Below are positions 1 through 5,909 of a stretch of DNA of 5,909 bases, piece by piece (position 1 is the first letter of the stretch; the number at the start of each line of letters is the position of its first letter). The translations under genes were made by a program, and so were the position numbers. The notes beneath the pieces were generated by a model. It saw only the letters and a program-made list of their open reading frames with translations. It was not told the origin of the DNA and did not search any database. The DNA comes from Dehalococcoidales bacterium (lineage in GTDB: Bacteria > Chloroflexota > Dehalococcoidia > Dehalococcoidales > Fen-1064), in contig JAFGHZ010000119.1 in assembly GCA_016929875.1 (NCBI GenBank), positions 1 through 5,909 of the forward strand, in the 5' to 3' direction.

Positions 1-691
1 AACGCAGACATGGGCACAAAAAGACGTCCCGGTACTTGCCGGCGCTATCACAAGCCCGCCTTTCATGACAATATCAACCATCAGGTCGATGAAAGCCTTC
101 GCAACCGATATTCAACTCTACCCCGACAAAGTCATAGCTTTAATGGATACGATGGTAGAAGACTTGATTAACAATGCTATAGAAGTCACCGAATTCACGG
201 GGATCCCCGGGGTAGCTCTCATCACGGAAAGGAGCGGGGCATCATACTTCCCTTTAATGACCTTCGAGCGCTTCGCATTGCCCTACATAAAGAAAATGGT
301 TGACGCTTTCGCAGCCCGGGACATCATCACGATACTACACCTCGACAACGACTGGTTACTCAATTTGCCATACTTACGGGAACTCCCGGCGAGGATGTGT
401 GTCTGCGAGCTGGACGATAGAACCAATATTTTCGAAGCCAGAGAAATTTTGAAAAACCATATGTGCGTTGCAGGGAACGTACCGGGCACACTACTCAGCC
501 GGGGTACAGCCACTGAAACAGAATCATATTGCAAGAAACTGATTGAAAAAATCGGCAAGGATACCGGCTTTATCCTGAGTACCGGATGCGTACTGCCCGC
601 GGACTGCAAGCTTGAAAACTTCAAAGCCATGGTCAGAACCGCCAGAGATTACTATCCTTACGCACGCAGACCCATCAAAAAAATATTTTAG
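1..691 (+). CDS. Uroporphyrinogen decarboxylase (URO-D)-like family protein, 3' part
   Basis: This is the C-terminal 229 residues of a protein in the URO-D / MtaA-CmuA-like superfamily (TIM-barrel enzymes acting on tetrapyrroles or on methyl groups carried by corrinoids). The frame is open from base 2, and the residues before the ATG at 65 (VPVLAGAITSPPF) read as a continuous protein. That ATG also lacks a Shine-Dalgarno, so it is internal and the real start lies upstream of the window. Visible landmarks, counted from that ATG: a strand ending ILHLDND (H92, D94) and a C-terminal STGC-x-LP motif (C175). In methyltransferases such as MtbA, zinc is held by His-x-Cys plus a later Cys; here the first Cys position is Asp, so metal binding may differ. 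No signal peptide or membrane segment is visible, so it is probably cytosolic. True heme-pathway HemE is unlikely; a corrinoid-linked or unknown substrate is more plausible. The gene ends just before the rpoB promoter and is functionally unrelated to it. Confidence 0.82.
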   Translation, partial: TQTWAQKDVPVLAGAITSPPFMTISTIRSMKAFATDIQLYPDKVIALMDTMVEDLINNAIEVTEFTGIPGVALITERSGASYFPLMTFERFALPYIKKMVDAFAARDIITILHLDNDWLLNLPYLRELPARMCVCELDDRTNIFEAREILKNHMCVAGNVPGTLLSRGTATETESYCKKLIEKIGKDTGFILSTGCVLPADCKLENFKAMVRTARDYYPYARRPIKKIF

Positions 692-707
692 CAAGAAATA
701 AAAATAT
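677..707 (+). promoter_or_regulatory. A+T-rich UP-element-like tract upstream of the rpoB promoter
   Basis: Only 3 of 31 bases are G or C. The tract covers the last codons of the upstream gene and runs up to the -35 box. It contains two copies of the palindrome AAATATTT (681-688 and 702-709) and an A-run (AAATAAAAA, 696-704) at about -47 to -39, where the alpha C-terminal domain contacts proximal UP subsites. An UP element is expected for a highly expressed rpoBC promoter, but the call rests on composition and position only. Confidence 0.5.
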
Positions 708-753
708 TTGACAAATTCTTTCAATGGTGTTACTATTAAAATTTGTCAAATAT
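704..753. repeat. Perfect 14-bp inverted repeat around the rpoB promoter, candidate operator pair
   Basis: Arms 704-717 (ATATTTGACAAATT) and 740-753 (AATTTGTCAAATAT) are exact reverse complements separated by 22 bases. Each arm contains an 11-bp palindrome with one central unpaired base: ATTTGACAAAT at 706-716, covering the -35 box, and ATTTGTCAAAT at 741-751, covering the predicted transcription start. Their centres are 35 bp apart. The two sites therefore also read as near-identical direct copies (10 of 11). This layout fits two dimer-binding operators bracketing the promoter, where occupancy would block RNA polymerase. I cannot name a regulator. Read-through RNA from upstream could fold the arms into an A+U-rich hairpin, but no adjacent T-run follows, so it is not a standard terminator. 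Confidence 0.5.
708..736 (+). promoter_or_regulatory. Main sigma-70-type promoter of rpoBC (extended -10)
   Basis: The -35 box TTGACA (708-713) is a perfect consensus match. A 17-base spacer follows, then the -10 box TACTAT (731-736), which matches TATAAT at 4 of 6 positions. A TG at 728-729, one base before the -10 box, makes it an extended -10 promoter and compensates for the weaker hexamer. Transcription should start at about 741-745, giving a leader of roughly 135 nt. The promoter begins 17 bases after the upstream stop codon, and no convincing terminator separates the two genes, so some read-through into rpoBC is possible. Confidence 0.78.
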
Positions 754-766
754 GCCTCACAAGGTT

Positions 767-795
767 TTTCCATTTAGTTTTTGTTTTCCTATAAC
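767..795 (+). promoter_or_regulatory. Weak second promoter candidate for rpoBC
   Basis: TTTCCA (767-772, 4 of 6 to the -35 consensus) is followed after 17 bases by TATAAC (790-795, 5 of 6 to the -10 consensus). Transcription would start near 802, leaving a leader of about 77 nt. The spacing is ideal but the -35 is poor and the region is T-rich, so a chance match is quite possible. Confidence 0.25.
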
Positions 796-826
796 CGTGA
801 CTGTTCTCGTTGGTGTGCAGTCAACG
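796..826 (+). other. Stem-loop in the rpoB leader
   Basis: The 5' strand CGTGACTG (796-803) pairs with the 3' strand CAGTCAACG (818-826), leaving one bulged A and a loop of about 12-14 bases; a T804-G817 wobble can extend the stem. No T-run follows, so it is not an intrinsic terminator, and it does not overlap the Shine-Dalgarno. It may stabilise the mRNA or be incidental. Confidence 0.3.
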
Positions 827-867
827 TAGCATTCTGTTTCTTGCGCCAAATTTAATGTACTGAGTTA

Positions 868-873
868 GAGGTG
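868..873 (+). promoter_or_regulatory. Shine-Dalgarno of rpoB
   Basis: GAGGTG is fully complementary to the 16S 3' end (core AGGAGGTGATC) and ends 5 bases before the ATG at 879. It fixes that start over the in-frame Met codon at 897, which has no such site at a suitable distance. Confidence 0.75.
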
Positions 874-878
874 TTTTT

Positions 879-3800
879 ATGTCATTAGCCAGCACTATGC
901 CAACAAAATCCCCGGTTAAAAGAAATTCCTATGCCAGATTACCCCAAATACTAGAAGCACCCAACCTCATCGAAATTCAGCTGGACTCTTTCCGATGGTT
1001 TCAGGAAGAGGGACTGAAACAAGTACTGGAGGAAATATCCCCGATAACCGATTTCACGGGCAATAAGCTAGAGCTCACGCTGGTGGGCTACGAATTCAGA
1101 GAGCCCCGCCAATCTGAACGTGAATGCCGCCAACACGACCTGACATATGCCGCTCCGCTGTATATCAGGGCCCGTCTCCTGATAAAATCCACAGGGGAAA
1201 TCAAAGAGCAAGACATCTTCTTAGGGGATATCCCTCTGATGACAGCCAAAGGCACATTTATTACCAGCGGCGCCGAGCGTGTCGTGGTCAGCCAGCTGCT
1301 CCGTAGTCCCGGCGTCTATTTTACAGCTGAAGAGGACCCGGCCACAGGGCTCACTTTGTGCCACGCCAAACTCATTTCTAATCGCGGCGCATGGTTGGAA
1401 TTCGACACCAGCGGGTCGGATGTCATCTCCGTCAAAATCAACGGAAAAAGAAAAATCGCCGTCACCACGTTACTGCGCGCTCTCGGCTACAAAGGCGACG
1501 AAGCCATAATCAAAATGTTTGCCAAAGAAGATAATTCGCGCACACATCACTACATCAAGACAACTCTGGAAAGAGACCCGTCAATCCGCGATGAATCCGA
1601 GGCATTACTGGATATTTATCGTAAACTGCGTCCCGGTGACCCTCCCAGCATTGAAAATGCTAAGAAATTGCTGGACGCCCAACTTTTCAACGCCCAGCAC
1701 TACGACCTGGGTATAGTAGGACGCTATAAATTGAACAAGCGGTTGGGTCTCCATGTCCCCGAGAGCCAGCGCGCCCTGACTAAAGAGGATCTCGTAGAGA
1801 TTATCCGTCACATCATTATGATTAACAACGACAAAGACAGGGGAGACGACATCGACCATCTCGGCAACCGCCGGATACGGACGGTCGGAGAACTCATTCA
1901 AAACCAGTTCCGCATCGGTCTTCTCCGCCTGGAAAGAGTAGCAAAGGAACGTATGAGCACCATCCCGGTAGAAGTCGCTACGCCCAGTGTCCTTATCAAT
2001 ACCCGACCGGTAGTAGCTTCGATACGGGAATTTTTCAGCAGTTCACAGTTATCGCAATTTATGGACCAGCCGAACCCCCTCGCCGAGCTGACCCACAAGA
2101 GACGTCTGTCCGCAATGGGTCCCGGCGGTTTGTCCCGCGAACGAGCCGGGTTCGAAGCCCGTGATGTCCACTACTCTCACTACGGACGTATATGTCCTAT
2201 CGAGACGCCGGAAGGCCCGAATGTCGGCTTAATCGGCTCTCTGGCTATTTACGGCAAAGTGAACCGCTACGGCTTCATCGAGACCCCTTACCGTAAAGTC
2301 ACCAAAGAATTGAGAAGCAAGAGTAAACAATTGCTCGGGAAAACTATCCGCGAAGCGGCCCTCGACGGCAAGGGAAAGAAAATCATCGATGCCGGAGCAG
2401 TAGTCACCCCCGAAATCGCCGCCAAACTGAGTAAAATATCACGCAATATTAAAGTCGTACCTTTCGTCTCTGAAGAAATCGAATATATGTCGGCAGACAT
2501 GGACGAGAAATATTCGATTGCACAGGCAAACGCCCGTTTGGATGAGAAAAATCAATTCATGGACGAGCGTGTGGAAGCCAGAATAGGGGGTAGTTACATT
2601 CGCGAAGTGCCCGAAAAAATCGATTATATGGATGTATCGCCCAAACAAATATTCAGCGTTGCCGCTGCTCTGATACCGTTCCTGGAGCACGACGATGCTA
2701 ACCGTGCCCTGATGGGCAGCAACATGCAACGCCAGGCGGTGCCTTTACTCCACCCCTCTGCACCTATTGTCGCCACAGGAATGGAACTGGAAGCCGCCAG
2801 ACACAGCGGACAGGTCATGGCCGCCGAAAATCCGGGCACCGTGACCTCTGTGACCAGCAGCGACATCATCGTCAGCAGAGATGACGGGCAAAAAGACACC
2901 TATGAATTACTGAAGTTCGTCCGTACCAACCAGGGTACCTGCATCAACCAGCGTCCTATCGTGAACAAAGGTGACCGCGTAGAGAAAGGCCAGGTACTAG
3001 TCGATAGTTCGTCCACCGAACACGGAGAACTAGCTCTCGGACAGAATGTTGTCTGCGCGTTTATGAGCTGGCGCGGCTACAATTATGAAGACGCTATTAT
3101 TATCAGCAGTCGGCTCGTGGAAAACGATTCTTTTACCTCGATACATATAGAAAAATATGAAGTCGAGGCGCGAGATACCAAGCTCGGCCCCGAAGAAATC
3201 ACACGGGATATTCCTAACGTCGGCGAAGAAAGCCTGAGAGAGCTGGATGAAGAAGGCATCATCCGCATCGGCGCCAGAGTGGGGCCCGACGACATACTGG
3301 TAGGAAAGATTACTCCGAAGGGAGAAACGGAACTATCCGCAGAAGAGAAACTATTACGCGCCATCTTCGGCGAGAAAGCCCGGGAAGTCAAGGACACATC
3401 CCTGCGCGTCCCGCACGGCGAATGGGGTAAAGTAGTCAACGTGAGGACATTCAGCGGAGACGAATTGACTGCCGGTGTTAACAGAAAAGTGCAGGTCTGG
3501 ATTGCACAGAAACGCCCCGTCTCCGTCGGCGATAAAATGGCGGGGAGACACGGCAATAAAGGCGTCGTCTCTATCATAGCTCCGGCTGAAGACATGCCCT
3601 TCCTGCCGGACGGGACCCCGGTGGACGTCGTTCTCAATCCCATCGGCGTGCCGTCCCGTATGAATATCGGACAGGTACTGGAAACCCACCTGGGGTGGGT
3701 AGCCCAGGTACTGGGCTTTAAAGTCCTGACGCCGGTGTTCGACGGCGCTGACGATGTCACAATCGAAGACGGACTTGCGAGAGTCTGGGTAGCCCAACAA

Positions 3801-4622
3801 TCGGGAGCGGTCGAACTCGCGCCAAACGGGCACCCCCACGAGATGAATATCGATATTGCCAAAGCCTGGGTAAAAAGTCATGGCTACGACAGCGACAAGG
3901 TATTCAATGAAAAATATCGCGGCCAAGCATCTGCTATTTGCCAGCGGCTCTGGCTGGAAGATTTAGGTATTAAAGCAAAAGACCTGAAACCACAAGCGTT
4001 AGTGGAAACTATCCAGAAGGTCAAGGCGGAAAGGAACATGGTACCGCCGACCACAGGTAAATTCATCCTGCGGGACGGCTATACCGGTGAACAATTCGAC
4101 CAGCCTGTAACCGTCGGGAACATCTATGTCATGAAACTCAACCACCTCGTCGAGGACAAGGTACATGCCCGCTCCACGGGCCCGTATTCCCTCATCAGTC
4201 AGCAGCCACTGGGTGGCAAAGCACAGTTCGGCGGACAACGATTCGGCGAAATGGAAGTATGGACACTGGAAGCTTACGGCGTCGCTCATATCCTCCAAGA
4301 GATGCTGACCATTAAGTCCGACGACGTTACCGGCAGGACCAAAGCTTACGAGGCAATCCTGAAAAATGAAGATATCCTCCAACCCAGCGTACCGGAATCC
4401 TTCAAAGTACTGGTAAAAGAGTTGCAAAGCCTCGGGCTTGCCATCGAAGTGATTAATGAAGGCGAAGAGGGAAAAACCATCGCCGCAAAAGAAACCGTAG
4501 AGACACCCACATTAGAAATGGCGGCCGGTACAGGAGAAATAAATCCTCCTGCTGCTCCTGCTGACGGAACCGTTGAAGAGCCGAAGGCAGAGACCGAAAC
4601 TAAACCCGAAGAGGTAAAGTAG
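879..4622 (+). CDS. rpoB: DNA-directed RNA polymerase subunit beta
   Basis: Complete, 1247 residues. Beta forms one pincer of core RNA polymerase, builds part of the active centre, binds the RNA-DNA hybrid and, through its flap, contacts sigma region 4. Landmarks in order: N-terminal SYARL segment (17-21); lobe and protrusion with VSQLLRSPGVYF (137-148); rifampicin pocket (387-414) with D396, H406 and S411 equivalent to E. coli D516, H526 and S531, all wild type, so rifampicin sensitivity is predicted; IETPEGPN (441-448); NYEDA with E737/D738, equivalent to E. coli E813/D814; GDKMAGRHGNKG with active-site lysines K886 and K894; and QQPLGGKAQFGGQRFGEMEVW (1108-1128) in the C-terminal clamp-contacting part. 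The large E. coli insertions in the lobe and flap are absent. Unusual parts are insertions at 475-530 and 958-1065, a short flap tip (about 855-866) and an acidic Pro/Ala-rich tail (1194-1247). P398 occupies the position of E. coli N518. The stop lies one base before rpoC. Confidence 0.99.
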   Translation: MSLASTMPTKSPVKRNSYARLPQILEAPNLIEIQLDSFRWFQEEGLKQVLEEISPITDFTGNKLELTLVGYEFREPRQSERECRQHDLTYAAPLYIRARLLIKSTGEIKEQDIFLGDIPLMTAKGTFITSGAERVVVSQLLRSPGVYFTAEEDPATGLTLCHAKLISNRGAWLEFDTSGSDVISVKINGKRKIAVTTLLRALGYKGDEAIIKMFAKEDNSRTHHYIKTTLERDPSIRDESEALLDIYRKLRPGDPPSIENAKKLLDAQLFNAQHYDLGIVGRYKLNKRLGLHVPESQRALTKEDLVEIIRHIIMINNDKDRGDDIDHLGNRRIRTVGELIQNQFRIGLLRLERVAKERMSTIPVEVATPSVLINTRPVVASIREFFSSSQLSQFMDQPNPLAELTHKRRLSAMGPGGLSRERAGFEARDVHYSHYGRICPIETPEGPNVGLIGSLAIYGKVNRYGFIETPYRKVTKELRSKSKQLLGKTIREAALDGKGKKIIDAGAVVTPEIAAKLSKISRNIKVVPFVSEEIEYMSADMDEKYSIAQANARLDEKNQFMDERVEARIGGSYIREVPEKIDYMDVSPKQIFSVAAALIPFLEHDDANRALMGSNMQRQAVPLLHPSAPIVATGMELEAARHSGQVMAAENPGTVTSVTSSDIIVSRDDGQKDTYELLKFVRTNQGTCINQRPIVNKGDRVEKGQVLVDSSSTEHGELALGQNVVCAFMSWRGYNYEDAIIISSRLVENDSFTSIHIEKYEVEARDTKLGPEEITRDIPNVGEESLRELDEEGIIRIGARVGPDDILVGKITPKGETELSAEEKLLRAIFGEKAREVKDTSLRVPHGEWGKVVNVRTFSGDELTAGVNRKVQVWIAQKRPVSVGDKMAGRHGNKGVVSIIAPAEDMPFLPDGTPVDVVLNPIGVPSRMNIGQVLETHLGWVAQVLGFKVLTPVFDGADDVTIEDGLARVWVAQQSGAVELAPNGHPHEMNIDIAKAWVKSHGYDSDKVFNEKYRGQASAICQRLWLEDLGIKAKDLKPQALVETIQKVKAERNMVPPTTGKFILRDGYTGEQFDQPVTVGNIYVMKLNHLVEDKVHARSTGPYSLISQQPLGGKAQFGGQRFGEMEVWTLEAYGVAHILQEMLTIKSDDVTGRTKAYEAILKNEDILQPSVPESFKVLVKELQSLGLAIEVINEGEEGKTIAAKETVETPTLEMAAGTGEINPPAAPADGTVEEPKAETETKPEEVK
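2301..2468 (+). other. RpoB insertion of about 50 residues after YRKV (residues 475-530)
   Basis: In E. coli and B. subtilis only about 10 residues separate the conserved YRKV (here 471-474) from the strand before the IAQAN motif. Here 59 residues separate YRKV from IEY (534-536). The extra part has a basic helix-like start, then a pattern of the type G-K-x-I, G-K-K-I-I-x-x-G-A-x-V-T, and a strand ending V-V-P-F-V. This resembles the small beta-beta' modules found as insertions in other RNA polymerases, for example in the E. coli beta lobe. It is probably lineage-typical for Chloroflexota, which I infer from memory. Comparison lengths are recalled, not computed. Confidence 0.6.
3750..4073 (+). 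other. RpoB insertion of about 85 residues with three Trp-centred repeats (residues 958-1065)
   Basis: Between VFDGA (953-957) and DGYTGE (1066-1071) there are 108 residues; E. coli and B. subtilis have roughly 22 there. The segment contains three similar units around W970 (LARVWVAQQSG), W997 (IAKAWVKSHG) and W1025 (CQRLWLEDLG), spaced 27 and 28 residues apart. They share the pattern basic-x-W-[V/L]-x(3-4)-G followed by a hydrophobic position. The units look like short helix-turn-helix hairpins arising by duplication. It sits C-terminal to the catalytic lysines, before the strands leading to the beta C-terminus, so it should project from the polymerase surface. Function unknown. Confidence 0.6.
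4611..4615 (+). promoter_or_regulatory. Shine-Dalgarno of rpoC within the end of rpoB
   Basis: GAGGT lies 8 bases before the rpoC ATG, inside the last rpoB codons. With one base between the rpoB stop (TAG, 4620-4622) and the rpoC start, translation is likely coupled, which would help keep beta and beta' in equal amounts. Confidence 0.65.
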
Positions 4623-4623
4623 A

Positions 4624-5909
4624 ATGCTTGAAGTAAATGATTTTGATGCAGTCCGCATTTCACTGGCATCGCCAGAGCAAATCAGGAGCTGGTCGTACGG
4701 TGAAGTGACCAAACCGGAAACAATCAACTACCGTACGCTAAAACCGGAAAGAGACGGCCTCTTCTGCGAAAGAATATTCGGGCCGACCAAAGACTATGAA
4801 TGCTTTTGCGGTAAGTACAAAAAGGTACGTTTCAAGGGCATTATCTGCGATAAATGCGGTGTAGAAGTCGCCCGCTCCAAAGTGAGAAGAGAGCGAATGG
4901 GGCACATCGAGCTCGCCTCTCCTGTAAGCCACATCTGGTTTGCCAAGGGAATCCCCAGTCGACTGGGGCTACTCCTCGACCTCGCCCCCAGGAACCTGGA
5001 GCGGGTCCTGTATTTTTCACATTATATTATTACTTCCGTAGATGAAAAAGCGCGGGAAGAAGCTATCATACAACTGGAGAAAAATACGGCACAGAAAGCC
5101 TCCGACCGACAGGCGGCCGTGGAATCCAGGGTCGATTCCATGCCGGAAGCAACTGTAGAAGAGGTCAACCAGCTCCGCCGCGACCTGGTAGAAGAGAATG
5201 AAGAAGCCGAGGACCATGCTACCAGCGAGGTAGAAAGGGTCAGGAATCTACATGTCCAGAAACTGCTGACAGAGAACGAATACCGCACATTAAAACAAAA
5301 ATACGGCAACCTTTTCGAAGCGGAAATGGGGGCCGACGCCATTCTTAAAATAGTCAAGGCAATCAACCTCGATCAACTCCGGAATGAATTGATTCAGGAA
5401 GGCCATTCACCATCGGGCCAGCGAAGGAGAAAGGCAAGCAAGCGTTTGCAGGTAGTCGAGGCATTCCGCCGCAGCGGCAATAAACCGGAGTGGATGATAC
5501 TGACGGTCTTACCCGTCCTGCCTCCCGACCTCAGGCCCACCGTCCAGCTCGACGGCGGACGGTTCGCTATCAGCGACATCAACGACCTTTACCGACGGGT
5601 AATCAATCGGAATAACCGGCTTCGCCACCTTGTTGAAATCGGCGCACCGGAAATAATCATCCGCAATGAAAAGAGAATGTTACAGGAGTCGGTAGACTCT
5701 CTAGTCGATAATGGGAAGAGAGGGCAACCGGTTTCCATCAGCGGCAGTCATAAATTAAAGTCTCTCTCCGATATGCTACGCGGTAAGCAGGGACGTTTCC
5801 GCCAGAACCTGCTCGGTAAGCGTGTGGACTACAGCGGACGTTCCGTAATCGTCATCGGTCCGGAGTTGAAACTCAACCAGTGCGGTTTACCGCGACGTAT
5901 GGCACTGGA
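4624..5909 (+). CDS. rpoC: DNA-directed RNA polymerase subunit beta', N-terminal part
   Basis: The first 428 codons plus two bases are present with no stop or frameshift; the gene continues past the window. Beta' forms the clamp and carries the catalytic magnesium site. The NADFDGD motif holding that metal would lie further downstream and is not in view. Visible in order: ISLASPEQIRSWSYGEV (12-28); the N-terminal zinc-binding domain with C60, C62, C75 and C78; a charged helical insertion (about 139-212); GNKPEWMILTVLPVLPPDLRP (285-305), which leads into the lid; the clamp helices that bind sigma region 2 (LDGGRFAISDINDLYRRVIN, 309-328, and following); the rudder area (about 364-380); and switch 2 with GKQGRFRQNLLGKRVDYSGR (387-406). 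The start is supported by the Shine-Dalgarno at 4611 and by the match to the usual beta' beginning. It is cotranscribed with rpoB. Confidence 0.98.
   Translation, partial: MLEVNDFDAVRISLASPEQIRSWSYGEVTKPETINYRTLKPERDGLFCERIFGPTKDYECFCGKYKKVRFKGIICDKCGVEVARSKVRRERMGHIELASPVSHIWFAKGIPSRLGLLLDLAPRNLERVLYFSHYIITSVDEKAREEAIIQLEKNTAQKASDRQAAVESRVDSMPEATVEEVNQLRRDLVEENEEAEDHATSEVERVRNLHVQKLLTENEYRTLKQKYGNLFEAEMGADAILKIVKAINLDQLRNELIQEGHSPSGQRRRKASKRLQVVEAFRRSGNKPEWMILTVLPVLPPDLRPTVQLDGGRFAISDINDLYRRVINRNNRLRHLVEIGAPEIIIRNEKRMLQESVDSLVDNGKRGQPVSISGSHKLKSLSDMLRGKQGRFRQNLLGKRVDYSGRSVIVIGPELKLNQCGLPRRMAL
5038..5259 (+). other. RpoC charged coiled-coil-like insertion (residues 139-212)
   Basis: Compared with E. 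coli beta', roughly 75 extra residues sit between LERVLYF (125-131) and LLTENEY (214-220). The segment is rich in Glu, Arg, Lys and Gln with spaced Leu, Val and Ile, and one probable break at S-M-P (172-174), suggesting two helices packed as a hairpin. Actinobacterial beta' carries a helical insertion at the same place, also beginning ITSVDE, so this is probably a shared ancestral or lineage insertion on the clamp rather than something unique. Confidence 0.65.

Larger units (their letters stand above)
743..878 (+). other. Predicted 5' leader (UTR) of rpoBC mRNA
   Basis: About 135 nt lie between the predicted start of transcription and the rpoB ATG. The first third is T-rich (T5 at 765-769, T5 at 778-782, T4 at 784-787). 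The middle holds one hairpin (796-826), and the end carries the Shine-Dalgarno. I found no recognisable riboswitch, ribosomal-protein binding site or attenuator. Normal rplL-to-rpoB leader features cannot apply because rplJL is not upstream. Confidence 0.5.

Noticed and set aside
65..67. ATG at 65 as the true start of the URO-D-like gene
   Set aside because: No Shine-Dalgarno precedes it and the same frame is open to base 2 with plausible protein sequence, so the gene begins outside the window.
191..212. Cluster of EcoRI, BamHI and SmaI sites resembling a cloning-vector polylinker
   Set aside because: The order and spacing do not match a common polylinker and the reading frame runs through unbroken, so it is taken as natural coding sequence.
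721..749. Divergent promoter on the minus strand using the second palindrome (TTGACA on the complement, 744-749)
   Set aside because: The complement has no acceptable -10 box at 16-19 bases; at 17 bases it reads CATTGA.
704..769. Inverted repeat followed by T5 as an intrinsic terminator for the URO-D-like gene
   Set aside because: The stem is A+T-rich, the loop is 22 bases and the T-run starts 12 bases after the stem, unlike a normal terminator. The tiny GCCT/AGGT stem at 754-765 is too short to rely on.
855..863. Two-codon upstream reading frame (ATG TAC TGA) in the rpoB leader
   Set aside because: It is minimal, has no ribosome-binding site and is expected by chance.
2037..2120. Possible natural rifampicin-resistance substitutions
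   Set aside because: The main resistance positions (equivalents of E. coli Q513, D516, H526, R529 and S531) are wild type. P398 at the N518 position is unusual but I cannot link it to resistance.
3083..3862. 259-codon open frame on the minus strand inside rpoB
   Set aside because: It lies wholly within the rpoB coding sequence, has a Ser/Thr/Pro-rich composition typical of an antisense shadow, and shows no recognisable domain.
4854..5045. 63-codon plus-strand frame inside rpoC
   Set aside because: It is out of frame with the clearly conserved RpoC protein and has no features of its own.

Overview
This is a bacterial housekeeping locus, read almost entirely on the + strand. It holds the 3' end of a uroporphyrinogen-decarboxylase-like gene (1-691), a 187-base promoter and leader region (692-878), a complete rpoB for the RNA polymerase beta subunit (879-4622), and the first 428 codons of rpoC for beta' (4624-5909, running off the window).

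The likeliest host is a member of the Chloroflexota, probably class Dehalococcoidia. This is inference, resting on four points. The upstream protein belongs to a URO-D-like group that I recall as abundant in Dehalococcoidia and some anaerobic deltaproteobacteria. rpoBC is not preceded by rplJ-rplL, which I also recall for Dehalococcoides. RpoB lacks the large E. coli-type lobe and flap insertions but carries others. RpoC has a charged helical insertion at the position where actinobacterial beta' has one. No rRNA or other marker is present to settle it.

The control region is the most information-dense non-coding part. A promoter with a perfect TTGACA, a 17-bp spacer and an extended -10 begins 17 bases after the upstream stop codon, with a strongly A+T-rich UP-like tract just ahead of it. 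A perfect 14-bp inverted repeat has one arm over the -35 box and the other over the predicted transcription start. Each arm contains an 11-bp palindrome of the form ATTTG-W-CAAAT, which looks like a paired operator. The leader is about 135 nt, with a weak second promoter candidate and one hairpin, and ends in a good Shine-Dalgarno before rpoB.

rpoB and rpoC are separated by one base and surely cotranscribed; with alpha and omega their products form core RNA polymerase. Catalytic, rifampicin-pocket and zinc-binding residues look intact. The unusual parts are peripheral: an insertion of roughly 85 residues in RpoB with a threefold tryptophan-centred repeat, a second RpoB insertion of about 50 residues, a shortened flap tip, an acidic C-terminal tail, and the coiled-coil insertion in RpoC. 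I see no mobile element, CRISPR array, RNA gene or new multi-gene system; the points worth following are the candidate operator and the RpoB insertions.
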